64,000 bases of DNA from Cryobacterium sp. HLT2-28 (GCF_004402495.1 NZ_SOFH01000017.1:89460-153459); one strand, 5' to 3'. Positions 53,742 through 63,761 are shown, counted from the first letter of the stretch. The notes: generated from the sequence alone by a model not told the origin. Translations and numbers: made by a program.

Positions 53742-54001
53742 ACCGTGTCGACATCGTCTACGGTGGCCAGCAGTACTCCCTCGCCGGCCGCTCGATCGAC
53801 TCGATCCAGATGGAGATCGATGCGGCGATCACGACGGGCAGACCGTATTGGTTGATGGTGAACAGCGGCGGCGGCCGGTTCGAGGATGCCTATCTCCTCA
53901 TCGCCCCCGGCATCCCGTTCGCGGTGCTCAACGTGAAGCCGCAGGACGGCGATGACATCGACCTCGACGTGGACGGGGTGTTCGGGCAGGACGGTCTCTG
54001 A
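53738..54001 (+). CDS. 87-residue protein of unknown function, coupled to the DUF7882-like gene
   Basis: Begins MNRVDIVYGGQQYSLAGRSI, continues AITTGRPYWLMVNSGGGRFE and ends with an acidic tail (DGDDIDLDVDGVFGQDGL). The ATG overlaps the previous stop (ATGA). Predicted beta-rich and cytosolic; no cysteines and no known motif. The pair is likely a functional unit. I do not recognise a family. Confidence 0.6.
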   Translation: MNRVDIVYGGQQYSLAGRSIDSIQMEIDAAITTGRPYWLMVNSGGGRFEDAYLLIAPGIPFAVLNVKPQDGDDIDLDVDGVFGQDGL

Positions 54002-54103
54002 CCCATCCCGCCTCCCTGCCGGCTGCCGCGCCCGGTCGCGTCGGCCTCGGCAGCCGGCAGGGGTGCGTCAGCGGCGCTGACCCGCTGCTGGCACACTGGG
54101 AAC

Positions 54104-55084
54104 ATGCTTCCCTCCCTGGACGATCTGCTCGGAACGGCCCGCGTCGTCGCGTTGCCGTTGGTCACGCGTTTCCGCGGCATCGACAGCCGTGAGGCGCTGC
54201 TGCTGCAGGGCCCGGAGGGCTGGACCGAGTTCTCCCCATTCGCCGAGTACGACGACACCGAGGCCGCCGCCTGGCTCCGCGCGGCCATCGACTTCGGCTG
54301 GGAGAAGACCCCGGCCCTGCTCCGCGACCGCATCCCGGTCAACGCCACCGTGCCGGCCGTCGACGCGGCCGAGGTGGCCGGTGTTCTCGCCCGTTTCCCC
54401 GGCTGCCGCACCGCGAAGGTGAAGGTAGCGGCCCCCGGCCAGACCCTCGCCGACGATGTCGCCCGGGTGCGGGCGGTGCGGGACGTTCTCGGGCCGGAGG
54501 GACGCATCCGGGTCGATGCGAACGGGCTGTGGAACGTGGACGAGGCCGAGCACGCCATTCACGCGCTGAACGAGTTCGACCTCGAATACGTGGAGCAGCC
54601 GTGCGCGAGCATCGAGGAGCTCGCCGAGATCCGCAGCCGCACCGCGTACCTCGACGTGGGCGTCGCCGCGGACGAGAGCGTTCGCCGCGCCGATGACCCG
54701 CTGCTGGTGGCCCGCACGGACTCCGCGGACATCCTCGTGATCAAGGCCGGCCCACTCGGCGGCATCCACGCGGCACTGGCGCTGATCGCGGAGGCCGGCC
54801 TCCCGGTCGTCGTCTCCAGCGCCCTCGACACCTCGGTCGGCATCTCGATGGGCGCGCACCTCGCCGCCGCGATCCCCGGACTCGACTACGACTGCGGCCT
54901 GGGCACCGCGTCACTGCTGGCGGCGGATGTCACTCGGGAGCCGATCCTGCCGGTCGGCGGCAGCATCCCGGTGCGCCGGGTCACCCCTGACCCTGACCTT
55001 CTCGACCGTTACGCGGCATCCGCCGAGCGGCGCGACTGGTGGCTGGCCCGCCTCGTACGCTGCCACGCCCTGCTCGCCGACTGA
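54104..55084 (+). CDS. menC: o-Succinylbenzoate synthase
   Basis: A 326-residue enolase-superfamily dehydratase. CRTAKVKVAAPGQ has the catalytic KxK, IRVDANGLWNVDEAEHAIHA the first metal Asp, YVEQPCASIEEL the Glu, GVAADESVR the Asp and DILVIKAGPLGG the second Lys. Completes the menaquinone set in the window except menH and menI. Convergent with ccsB. Confidence 0.9.
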   Translation: MLPSLDDLLGTARVVALPLVTRFRGIDSREALLLQGPEGWTEFSPFAEYDDTEAAAWLRAAIDFGWEKTPALLRDRIPVNATVPAVDAAEVAGVLARFPGCRTAKVKVAAPGQTLADDVARVRAVRDVLGPEGRIRVDANGLWNVDEAEHAIHALNEFDLEYVEQPCASIEELAEIRSRTAYLDVGVAADESVRRADDPLLVARTDSADILVIKAGPLGGIHAALALIAEAGLPVVVSSALDTSVGISMGAHLAAAIPGLDYDCGLGTASLLAADVTREPILPVGGSIPVRRVTPDPDLLDRYAASAERRDWWLARLVRCHALLAD

Positions 55085-55089
55085 CCTAC

Positions 55090-55180
55090 CCCGTCAAATT
55101 CGACGGAGATTTTGGCCAAAACGGCTCAAACCGGCCTCGACACGGGCGATATTTCGAAAAAGTCCGTCGAATTTGACGGG
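55090..55180. terminator. 18-bp perfect inverted repeat between convergent menC and ccsB
   Basis: CCCGTCAAATTCGACGGA (55090-55107) and TCCGTCGAATTTGACGGG (55163-55180) are exact complements around 55 bases that themselves contain ttttggccaaaa. Arms start 6 bp after the menC stop and end 1 bp before the ccsB stop codon. No U run. A long two-way terminator or a small palindromic element. Confidence 0.65.
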
Positions 55181-56272
55181 TCAGAGGCCGGAGTAGGCGT
55201 GCAGGCCCTTGAAGAACACGTTGACGATGCCGAAGTTGAACATTACGGCGCTGAACCCCACGATCGCGAGCCACGCCGACCGGGAGCCGCGCCAGCCGCG
55301 CGTCGCCCTGGCGTGGATGTACCCGGCGTAGATGGTCCAGATGATGAAGGTCCAGACCTCCTTGGTGTCCCAGCCCCAGTATCGGCCCCAGGCCTTCTCG
55401 GCCCAGATCGACCCGGCCATCAGGGTGAAGGTCCAGAGGATGAAGCCGATGATGTTCACCCGGTAGGCCAGGTTCTCCAGGGTTGCCGCTGAGGGCAGCG
55501 TGGCGAGGAAGCGGAGCGGGTTCTTCCACCCCGGGGTCTCGGTGCCGGCGGGGCCGGACACAACCGGCACTGAGCCAGCCGGGACTGAACCAACCGGCAC
55601 CGACCCGGCCGGCCGCGACGTCGCGGCACCGAGCGCGGCTTCCCGCCGGAACTGGAGCAGCTGCACGGTCGAGAGCGCGAAGCCGAGGGCGAAGAAGCCG
55701 GTGCCCAGCGACGCGACGAACACGTGGATGACGAGCCAGGCGGACTGCAGCGCGGGCGGCAGCGGGGCGACCTCGACGTAGAAGCGCAGGGCCGCGATGC
55801 CGAGCAGCACGAGCACCATGCCGGTCACGAAGGTGCCGAGGAAGCGGAGGTCGGCCCGGGTGAGCACGATCAGGAACACGGTCACGATCAGCAGGGTGCC
55901 GGTCATCGCGAACTCGTACATGTTCGCCCACGGCACCCGGCCGGCGGCGAGGCCCCGGAGCACATCGGCGACGAGGTGGATCAGCCAGGCGAGCACGGTG
56001 AGTGACACTCCGACGCGCAGGCTGGGCGAACGACCGTACGGCGTCGACGCGTCGTTGACGATCCGCGCGCTGATCCGGGTGAGGGTGGCGGTGCCACCCA
56101 AGGCCCCGGCCGAGCGCACGGACTCAGGGCCTGCCGATCGAAGCGCGTCGCCCTGGGCCTGGCTCACCGCGGCCGACCGCTTGGCCAGGTCGAAGGAGAA
56201 GGCGATGAACGCCAGGGCGTAGACCGCCATGGCCGAGTACAGGCTCAGGATTGAGAGCTCGTTGAGATTCAC
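55181..56272 (-). CDS. ccsB: System II cytochrome c biogenesis protein CcsB/ResC
   Basis: A 363-residue protein with about eight helices. The heme-handling WWD-like segment is WGWDTKEVWTFIIWTIYAGY, flanked by His-bearing loops (LAWLIHLVADV, LVIHVFVASLGT). It works with ResB to move and attach heme to apocytochromes c outside the membrane. Residues about 215-255 hold an unusual Pro/Val/Gly repeat (PAGSVPVGSVPAGSVPVVSG) in a loop. Last gene of the ccm operon. Confidence 0.92.
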   Translation of the reverse strand: MNLNELSILSLYSAMAVYALAFIAFSFDLAKRSAAVSQAQGDALRSAGPESVRSAGALGGTATLTRISARIVNDASTPYGRSPSLRVGVSLTVLAWLIHLVADVLRGLAAGRVPWANMYEFAMTGTLLIVTVFLIVLTRADLRFLGTFVTGMVLVLLGIAALRFYVEVAPLPPALQSAWLVIHVFVASLGTGFFALGFALSTVQLLQFRREAALGAATSRPAGSVPVGSVPAGSVPVVSGPAGTETPGWKNPLRFLATLPSAATLENLAYRVNIIGFILWTFTLMAGSIWAEKAWGRYWGWDTKEVWTFIIWTIYAGYIHARATRGWRGSRSAWLAIVGFSAVMFNFGIVNVFFKGLHAYSGL

Positions 56273-56281
56273 TGTGTCAGC

Positions 56282-57970
56282 CTAAGTGCGTTCGGGAGCC
56301 GGGGTGGCCAATTGGGAGGATAACAGCAGGTCCGAGTGCCGGTCGGCGAGCGCGGTCACGACCGATTCGAGGGCAGGATCCTCGCCGCGGGCGAGCCCGG
56401 CGTACTCGAGTCGCACCGAACCGTCGGCTTCCTCCACGGCCTTCACCCAGACCCGGCGGCGCGGCACGAACAGGCTGGTCAGCAGCCCGAGCAGGGCGAG
56501 CACCGCGAAGGACAGCACCCAGAGCTGGGTGGGGTCGTTGTGGATGTCGAACGAGGCGAACCGGAGCACCGATCCGGAGAAGTCGCCGGTCTTCGCCCCG
56601 GGGTGCGCGTCGTCGAAGGTGACCGAGCCGAGGCCGTTCGGCAGCTGCTGGGTCTCCCCCGGCTTGAGCTCGATCGACTTCGTGCCGGTCTTGCCGCCGG
56701 TGAGCTGGGTCATCTTGTCGGTGTCGAGCGAGTAGACGGATGTCGGCACCCCCGCGTCGAGGCCGAGGTCGCCGGCGTAGGCGTTGAGCGTGAGCAGCGG
56801 GTACTCGAGGTCGGGGAACGAGGAGTAGAACGCGCCGGAGGTGGCCTTCGCCTGGGTCGGGTAGAAGAAGCCGATCATGCCGAGCTGCTTCGCCAGCCCG
56901 TCGGGGACCTTTATCACCCCGAGCGAGGTGAGATTGGCATCCTGGGGCAGGAACGGCACCGCATCGGTGAAGACGACGTCGCCCTGCGGGTTCTTCACCG
57001 TGATCGACGGCGCGTAGCCGTTGCCGAGCAGGTACACGTCGGTGCCGCCGGTGCGCATCGGAGAATTGACCTTGACCTCGCCGGTCTCGGTCGCCTGTCC
57101 CCGCCGGGTGACGCTCACGCCGGCGGTGAAGTCGATCGGCTGGCCGTAGGCCTTGAGGTTCTTCGTCTCGTAGGTGACCTGGAAGTCGTTGAGGGTGAGC
57201 TTGTACGGGTCGAGGCCCTCGTCGTTGAAGAACCGGCCGGGATTGAACGAGTCGTAGGCCAGCAACGTGTTCACGAACGTCTGGCCCTCGACCAGCACCC
57301 GCTGCCCGCTGAACCCGAAACCGCTGCCGAACCCGACCGCGATCAGGATGCCGACGAGGGCGAAGTGGAAGACGAGGTTGCCGGTTTCCCGGAGGTAGCC
57401 CCGCTCGGCCGAGACCGAGAACTCCCGCGCATCGGCCTGCGGCGCACTGTCGAACAGGGCGACCCGGTAACCGCCGGCCGCCAGCAGCCCACGGGCGGAG
57501 TCGACGGCGGACGCGGCATCTGTGCCGGCCGGGGCGGGGCGCGTGGTGAACCCGGCCAGTCGGGCCAGGCGGGCCGGCGTGCGCGGCGGCTTCGCCCGCA
57601 ACGCCAGGAAGTGATGCTTGGTGCGCGGGATGACGCAGCCGATCAGGGAGATGAACAGCAGGAGGTAGATCGCCGAGAACCAGGCGGACGAGTAGACGTC
57701 GAAGGCTTGGATCTTGTCCAGGGCCGGTGCCAGGTCGGGGTTGTCGGTGAAGTATTGGGTGACCCCGTTCGGGTCGGAACTGCGCTGCGGCACCAGCGAC
57801 CCCGGCACGGCCGCGATGGCGAGCAGCAGCAGGAGGAACAGCGCAGTGCGCATATTGGTGAGCTGTCGCCAGAACCAGCGCAGCCACCCGACGAAGCCGA
57901 GGCGCGGCTGGACGATGCCTTCCGCGGCGACCGGCGCCGGCGAATCGTAATGGTCAGACGGCCGGGACAT
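56282..57970 (-). CDS. resB: System II cytochrome c biogenesis protein ResB
   Basis: A 562-residue protein: short leader, helix MRTALFLLLLLAIAAVPGSL with the following VPQRSSDPNGV, two helices, a long extracytosolic domain (residues 170-470) and a last helix WVLSFAVLALLGLLTSLFVP. It holds heme with CcsB for ligation. ATG 57970 overlaps the ccdA end by 17 bp; ATG 57979 is possible. 9 bp before ccsB. Confidence 0.92.
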   Translation of the reverse strand: MSRPSDHYDSPAPVAAEGIVQPRLGFVGWLRWFWRQLTNMRTALFLLLLLAIAAVPGSLVPQRSSDPNGVTQYFTDNPDLAPALDKIQAFDVYSSAWFSAIYLLLFISLIGCVIPRTKHHFLALRAKPPRTPARLARLAGFTTRPAPAGTDAASAVDSARGLLAAGGYRVALFDSAPQADAREFSVSAERGYLRETGNLVFHFALVGILIAVGFGSGFGFSGQRVLVEGQTFVNTLLAYDSFNPGRFFNDEGLDPYKLTLNDFQVTYETKNLKAYGQPIDFTAGVSVTRRGQATETGEVKVNSPMRTGGTDVYLLGNGYAPSITVKNPQGDVVFTDAVPFLPQDANLTSLGVIKVPDGLAKQLGMIGFFYPTQAKATSGAFYSSFPDLEYPLLTLNAYAGDLGLDAGVPTSVYSLDTDKMTQLTGGKTGTKSIELKPGETQQLPNGLGSVTFDDAHPGAKTGDFSGSVLRFASFDIHNDPTQLWVLSFAVLALLGLLTSLFVPRRRVWVKAVEEADGSVRLEYAGLARGEDPALESVVTALADRHSDLLLSSQLATPAPERT

Positions 57971-58715
57971 AGCTGCCAATCACTCCTTGCAGGTCGAGGA
58001 GCCAGGCATTCCAGATGCCGCTCACCATGAGCACGCCGATGACGACGAGCAGGACGCCGCCGAAGAGATTGATCGTTCGCACGTTCCGTTTGAGGAACGA
58101 CACCGCGCCCGTCGCCCAGCTCAGGCCCAGCGCGATCAGCAGGAACGGGATGCCGAGGCCGAGTGCATAGAACAGGGCGAGCAGTCCGCCCTGCCACGGC
58201 GACCCCGTGGTCAGGCTGAGCGAATTGATCGCGGTCAGCGTCGGCCCGGTGCACGGCGTCCAGCCGACGGCGAAGACGGCACCGAGTACCGGGGCTCCCG
58301 CCAACCCCATCCGGGGTTTCCAGGAGGACTTGACCGAGCGTTGCAGGCGCGCGAACTGGCCGACGAAGACCAGGCCGAGCAGGATGACGACGACCCCGGC
58401 GATCCGGGTGACCAGGTCGCGGTACTGGTTGAGCCAGAAACCGGCGAAGCCGAAGACGACGCCGGTGAGCACGAAGACGAGGGTGAAGCCGAGGATGAAC
58501 AGGGCCACGCCGGCCAGCAGGCGGCCCTGGCCGCGCCGGTCCCCGCGCGCCGCGCTGGTGCGCCCGTCGGTGAACCCGCCGATGTAGGCCAGGTAGCCGG
58601 GCACGAGGGGCAGGATGCACGGCGACGCGAACGAGACGAGGCCAGCCAGGATCGCAACCGGGATGGCGAAAAGGAGTTGCCCGCTGAAGACGATCTCACC
58701 GAACGGATTGTCCAC
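57954..58715 (-). CDS. ccdA: Thiol-disulfide transporter CcdA
   Basis: A 253-residue six-helix DsbD-core protein. Redox Cys occur in LVSFASPCILPLVPGYLAYI and AVGWTPCTGPTLTAINSL. It brings electrons from cytosolic thioredoxin to TlpA/ResA and so to the CxxCH motif of apocytochromes. GTG 58715; 2 bp behind the tlpA-like gene. Confidence 0.93.
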   Translation of the reverse strand: MDNPFGEIVFSGQLLFAIPVAILAGLVSFASPCILPLVPGYLAYIGGFTDGRTSAARGDRRGQGRLLAGVALFILGFTLVFVLTGVVFGFAGFWLNQYRDLVTRIAGVVVILLGLVFVGQFARLQRSVKSSWKPRMGLAGAPVLGAVFAVGWTPCTGPTLTAINSLSLTTGSPWQGGLLALFYALGLGIPFLLIALGLSWATGAVSFLKRNVRTINLFGGVLLVVIGVLMVSGIWNAWLLDLQGVIGSYVPAV

Positions 58716-58717
58716 GC

Positions 58718-59314
58718 CTAAACGCCCTCGTCGAGCGCGGAGGTGACCAGCGTCTCGAGGATGGACGGCGAGGACAGCTCGCCGAGGATGCGGGCGGCGA
58801 CCCGTCCGGACCGGTCGATCACCAGCGTGGTCGGCACCGCGTTGGGCGGGATGCTGCCGCTGAAGGCCAGTTGCATCGCCCCGTCGCCGACATCCATCAC
58901 CGAGGGGTAGCCGACACCGTAGTTGTCGTTGAACGCGACCGCGTTCGCGGCCTGGTCGCGCACGTTGACGCCCACGAAGGAGGCGCCCTTACCCTCGAAC
59001 TGCGCGCTGAGCTTCGCCAGGGCTGGAGCCTCGGCCCGGCACGGTGCGCAGCTGGCGTACCAGAAGTTCACGACGACGACCTGCCCGGCGTAGTCGGCGC
59101 TGGAGAGGGCGGCACCCGTCTCGCTCGTGCCGGCCCAGGTGACCGGGTCGCCGCGTTCGGCGGCGGGAATCTCGGTCCAGCTGCCGTCGCCGGCGATGAA
59201 CCCCTTGTTGCTGCCCTCGCGGTACTGGGCGGCGAGCGGATCGGTCGCGCAGCCGGTCAGGAGCAGCGCCACCGCCACGAGCCCGACGATCGCCGCGCGC
59301 GCCCGGGTCGTCAT
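58718..59314 (-). CDS. TlpA/ResA-like thiol-disulfide lipoprotein
   Basis: A 198-residue exported thioredoxin-fold protein. Signal ARAAIVGLVAVALLLTGC has a lipobox. Active site WYASCAPCRAEAPALAKL (CAPC), with cis-Pro in NAVPTTLVIDRSGRVAARIL. It reduces heme-binding Cys of apocytochromes, re-charged by CcdA. The ATG overlaps the previous stop (59311-59314). Confidence 0.9.
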   Translation of the reverse strand: MTTRARAAIVGLVAVALLLTGCATDPLAAQYREGSNKGFIAGDGSWTEIPAAERGDPVTWAGTSETGAALSSADYAGQVVVVNFWYASCAPCRAEAPALAKLSAQFEGKGASFVGVNVRDQAANAVAFNDNYGVGYPSVMDVGDGAMQLAFSGSIPPNAVPTTLVIDRSGRVAARILGELSSPSILETLVTSALDEGV

Positions 59315-59955
59315 ACCGCCCCCACGTCGGTGGCGCCGGCCTGCAGGTCGACCGCGGGGTTCGAATAGCCCGCCTCGACCGGGCCGCCGCCTGGCCAGGA
59401 CAGGGTCGTGATGCTCGAGAGACCGCACCGGCGTCTGCGGGGATCGTGGGCGAGGCGTTCTCCGGAGAGGGCGCGGTGCACCATCCAGATCGGGAGCTGG
59501 TGGCTGACCAGCACGACGTCGCCGCTGTCGACGGAGTGGTACGCGTCGTCGACGGCGGCGAGCATCCGGTCGGCGATGGACTGGAACGGCTCACCCCAGC
59601 TGGGCCGGAGGGGGTTGACCAGGGCCCGCCAGTTTCGGGGGTCGCGCAGGGCACCGTCGGGGCCGCGCATCCGCTTGCCCTCGAAGAAGTTGGCCGGCTC
59701 GATCAGGCGCGGGTCGATGTCGACGGGGAGGCCGACGGCCGCCGAGATCGGCTCCGCGGACTCGCGTGTGCGCTGCAGCGGCGAGGAGACGATCCGCGCC
59801 ACCGGGCGCCCTCGTTCGACCAGGTCGGCCGCCGCAGCCTCCGCCATGGCCCGGCCGAGGTCGGAGAGCCCGAAGCCGGGCAGCCGTCCATACAGAACGC
59901 GTTCGGGGTTGAACACCTCACCGTGCCGGACGAGATGTACCTGACTGGCTGTCAC
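59311..59955 (-). CDS. Histidine phosphatase superfamily protein
   Basis: A 214-residue phosphoglycerate-mutase-like enzyme. VHLVRHGEVFNPERVLYGRL carries the RHG active-site His, IVSSPLQRTRESAEPI the Arg, and VVLVSHQLPIWMVHRAL the second His. Substrate unknown. First gene of the cytochrome c maturation operon, with 4-bp overlap; such a gene is often seen there in actinobacteria. Confidence 0.88.
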   Translation of the reverse strand: MTASQVHLVRHGEVFNPERVLYGRLPGFGLSDLGRAMAEAAAADLVERGRPVARIVSSPLQRTRESAEPISAAVGLPVDIDPRLIEPANFFEGKRMRGPDGALRDPRNWRALVNPLRPSWGEPFQSIADRMLAAVDDAYHSVDSGDVVLVSHQLPIWMVHRALSGERLAHDPRRRRCGLSSITTLSWPGGGPVEAGYSNPAVDLQAGATDVGAV

Positions 59956-60070
59956 CCGAACAGTCTACGGATGCCCCAACCGCGAATTCACCGAGAACGC
60001 ACGACGCTGGGGCCGCCGTGGGATGCGCCGGCTGTCGACCCCCGGCGACGCCTGCCGCTAAACTTGGCAA

Positions 60071-61399
<1,329 letters not shown>

Positions 61400-61431
61400 C
61401 CGGCTCCGGCCCGACCCGGTGGTCGAGCGAC

Positions 61432-61734
61432 CTACGGAACGAGGAAGTCCACGGCCGTCTTGGCCGAGACGACCGACCGGATGAAGGCGCCGGCAGCCTG
61501 GTGGGCCGGGTGCGCCTGGTAGCGGGCGACCGCGGCCAGGTCGTCGAAGTCGGCGATCAGCACGACGTCCCAGTTGTCGCCGCCCTGCACATCCGCGCCC
61601 ACCCGCAGGGAGCGGATCTCCGCCACGACGCCGACGAGGGCTTCGAGGCGTGATGCGATCCCGGCCGCGTCGTCGGCCCTGGTCGCCGGGTCCGTCGCGC
61701 TGAGCTTCCAGGAGACGACGTGCCGGATGCTCAC
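61432..61734 (-). CDS. Dabb (stress-responsive alpha/beta-barrel) family protein
   Basis: A 100-residue dimeric-barrel domain protein: RHVVSWKLSATDPATRADDA at the start, VGADVQGGDNWDVVLIADFD in the middle and YQAHPAHQAAGAFIRSVVSA near the end. GTG 61734 overlaps the glutaredoxin-like stop. Function of bacterial members is poorly known. Confidence 0.78.
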   Translation of the reverse strand: MSIRHVVSWKLSATDPATRADDAAGIASRLEALVGVVAEIRSLRVGADVQGGDNWDVVLIADFDDLAAVARYQAHPAHQAAGAFIRSVVSAKTAVDFLVP

Positions 61735-62000
61735 TGAACGGCCAGGAGCGCGCTGCGCAGCCGCAGCGGGTCGATCCGCCAGTAATTGTGCACCTTGCCG
61801 TTGATCAACAGGACGGGGATGTCCTCCACGTACAGTTCGTTCAGCTCGGCGTCGTCGAGGATGGAACGCTCCTCGAGCACGATCGCCGGCGCCGCCGGGT
61901 TGTCGGCGAGTTTCAAGACGACGCTGTCCACCAGCTCCCGCGCGTCGTCGCAGAGGTGACATCCGGGCTTGCCGATCAGGGTGAGGAGTGCGGTGGCCAT
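61731..62000 (-). CDS. Glutaredoxin-like (DUF836) thiol protein
   Basis: An 89-residue thioredoxin-fold protein with active site GKPGCHLCDDARELV (CHLC) and cis-Pro in YVEDIPVLLINGKVH. Reduces or carries disulfides in the cytosol. ATG 62000. Divergent from the HAD gene; co-transcribed with Dabb. Confidence 0.85.
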   Translation of the reverse strand: MATALLTLIGKPGCHLCDDARELVDSVVLKLADNPAAPAIVLEERSILDDAELNELYVEDIPVLLINGKVHNYWRIDPLRLRSALLAVQ

Positions 62001-62053
62001 TGCTCCAGCCTATGCTGGCTCACCCGGGCGCGCGCAACTAGACTCAGGCGCAC

Positions 62054-62776
62054 ATGTCTGACGCCAACGCCGCCCGCTCCATCGCCTTCTTCGATGTCGA
62101 CAACACGCTCATGCGCGGAGCGAGCCTGTACCACCTCGGTATCGGCGCCTGGCGACGCCGGCTGATCACCGGCCGCGACATCAGCTCGTTCGCCTGGAAG
62201 CAGGCGAGGTTCATCGCGGTGGGCGAGAACCGGGTGCACCTGGCCAGTGTTCGGGAGCGCGCCCTCGAGGTCGTCGTCGGCCACAACCGCGCCGAGCTGA
62301 TCGAGCTGAGCCGGGAGATCTTCGACGCCCGCCTCATCCGCCTGCTCTGGCCCGAGACCGTCGCCGTGGCCCGGGCGCACCTGGAGGCCGGTCGCGAGGT
62401 CTGGCTGGTCTCAGCCACCGCCCAGGAGGTCGCCGATGTGATCGCCGAGCGGCTCGGCTTCACCGGCGCTCTCGGCACGGTGCTCGAGACCGTCGAGGGA
62501 GTGTTCACCGGTCGCCTGATCGATGGCGTGTGCCACGGAGACCAGAAGGCCGAGGCGGCGCGCGGGCAGGCCGTTCGCAGCGACGCCGACCTCACGGAAT
62601 GCTGGGCCTATTCCGATTCGCACAACGACATTCCGTTGCTCGACCTCGTCGGCAATCCCGTCGCCGTGAATCCGGATGCGACACTCCACCGCTACGCGAC
62701 GGCGCGCCACTGGCCGATCATGCGACTCAAACGCGGCAGCATCACCGCGGCCGCGCGGGCAAGCAAAAAGCGCTAG
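62054..62776 (+). CDS. HAD-IB family hydrolase (SerB-like)
   Basis: A 240-residue phosphatase. Motif I IAFFDVDNTLMRGAS (nucleophile Asp), motif II VWLVSATAQEV, motif III Lys in GDQKAEAARGQ, motif IV WAYSDSHNDIPLLDLVGNPV. Likely a phospholipid or phosphoserine-type phosphatase; substrate unknown. Its TAG lies inside the terminator at 62769-62794. Confidence 0.88.
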   Translation: MSDANAARSIAFFDVDNTLMRGASLYHLGIGAWRRRLITGRDISSFAWKQARFIAVGENRVHLASVRERALEVVVGHNRAELIELSREIFDARLIRLLWPETVAVARAHLEAGREVWLVSATAQEVADVIAERLGFTGALGTVLETVEGVFTGRLIDGVCHGDQKAEAARGQAVRSDADLTECWAYSDSHNDIPLLDLVGNPVAVNPDATLHRYATARHWPIMRLKRGSITAAARASKKR

Positions 62777-62794
62777 GTCCGAAGACCTAGCGCT
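62769..62794 (-). terminator. Rho-independent terminator with TTCG loop (minus strand)
   Basis: AGCGCTAGGTC and GACCTAGCGCT form an 11-bp perfect stem; read on the minus strand the loop is TTCG and TTTTTGC follows, a textbook intrinsic terminator for the COX24/bldC direction. The HAD stop codon (plus strand) is within the stem, so the element serves both sides. Confidence 0.85.
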
Positions 62795-62839
62795 CACGCC
62801 TGGAACCGGCGCTTCAGGACCAAACGGCCCGGAACCGAC

Positions 62840-62938
62840 CTACTTCTTATTGCGACGCTGGTGACGGGTCTTCCGAAGCAGCTTGCGGTGCTTCTTCTTC
62901 GCCATACGCTTGCGTCGCTTCTTAATTACAGAACCCAC
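62840..62938 (-). CDS. AURKAIP1/COX24-domain mini-protein (ribosome-associated)
   Basis: A 32-residue, very basic protein: GSVIKKRRKRMAKKKHRKLL then RKTRHQRRNKK. This is the bacterial COX24 domain family found in actinobacteria, homologous to a mitochondrial small-subunit ribosomal protein. GTG 62938, GAGG 8 nt upstream. Lies between bldC and a strong terminator on the same strand. Role in the ribosome is known only by homology. Confidence 0.88.
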   Translation of the reverse strand: MGSVIKKRRKRMAKKKHRKLLRKTRHQRRNKK

Positions 62939-63032
62939 ACGGACCTCACAAGATTTGGTTACAAGATTTGGTTTCGCCACGAGATTCGCGGCCGACACGA
63001 AAACACCATTCTACCGGAAAAAGAACGGGCCC

Positions 63033-63224
63033 TTACGCGGTGTCCGCAATCGGGCGCTGAATCACCGCGGAAACAGCCGATTCCGGCACCCGGAAAGACC
63101 GGCCGAACCGGATCGCCGGCAGTTCTCCGGAGTGTACGAGCCGGTAGACGGTCATCTTGGACACGCGCATCATCTCGGCCACCTCGGCGACGGTCAGGAA
63201 GCGTACGTCAGAGAGATCTTGCAT
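63033..63224 (-). CDS. bldC: BldC-like MerR-type DNA-binding protein
   Basis: A 63-residue winged-helix protein: VRFLTVAEVAEMMRVSKMTV then YRLVHSGELPAIRFGRSFRV and PESAVSAVIQRPIADTA. It matches BldC (about 68 residues), which polymerises on direct repeats and times development in Streptomyces; in rods without sporulation its targets are unknown. ATG 63224 follows GAGGAG. Upstream of the COX24 gene as in many actinobacteria. Confidence 0.85.
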   Translation of the reverse strand: MQDLSDVRFLTVAEVAEMMRVSKMTVYRLVHSGELPAIRFGRSFRVPESAVSAVIQRPIADTA

Positions 63225-63314
63225 TCGGGTTCTCCTCACGAGCGTGGACCGGTCCTGTGACGGACGTTACCCACGTGCTAGATGAAAACTCTAGAGGCTA
63301 CCCGGAACGAACGT

Positions 63315-63761
63315 CTAGTCGTTTTTGCGCCATTTTCGCGGCTTGGCGTCTTTCACCGCATGCGCCATCTGGAATGACGTGTCGGCGAAGGCCTTCCCGA
63401 TTGCCGCGGCGAACGCCCGCTGCTCCTCCTTCAACCCCTCGGTCTCCTCGGCGGCCTCCTCGGCCGACGCGTCGAAGTCGACGCTGAGGAACGGGATCAG
63501 CCAGTCCTCGATCTCCTCGAGTGGCGCGTAGTCCAGGTGATAGTAGCGGTGCTGGCCGGCTTCGCGCACGCCGACCAGACCGGCCTCGCGGAGCACCTTG
63601 AGGTGCTTGGAGACGGTCGGCTGGCTCAGCCCCAGCTTGTCGACGATGTCCGACACGCTGAGCTCGCCACCGGCCGTGTTCGACTGGTTGTATCGCTCGA
63701 GGAGAATGCGTAGTATTTCGCGTCGGGTCGAGTCCGCCACCACGCCGAAGATGTCTGCCAT
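63315..63761 (-). CDS. ArsR-family winged-helix regulator
   Basis: A 148-residue regulator: IFGVVADSTRREILRILLER, SVSDIVDKLGLSQPTVSKHL, KVLREAGLVGVREAGQHRYY. No Cys at all, so it is not a thiol metal sensor. The C-terminal 60 residues are acidic then basic (PRKWRKND). ATG 63761. Its target is unknown; the gene stands alone. Confidence 0.85.
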   Translation of the reverse strand: MADIFGVVADSTRREILRILLERYNQSNTAGGELSVSDIVDKLGLSQPTVSKHLKVLREAGLVGVREAGQHRYYHLDYAPLEEIEDWLIPFLSVDFDASAEEAAEETEGLKEEQRAFAAAIGKAFADTSFQMAHAVKDAKPRKWRKND

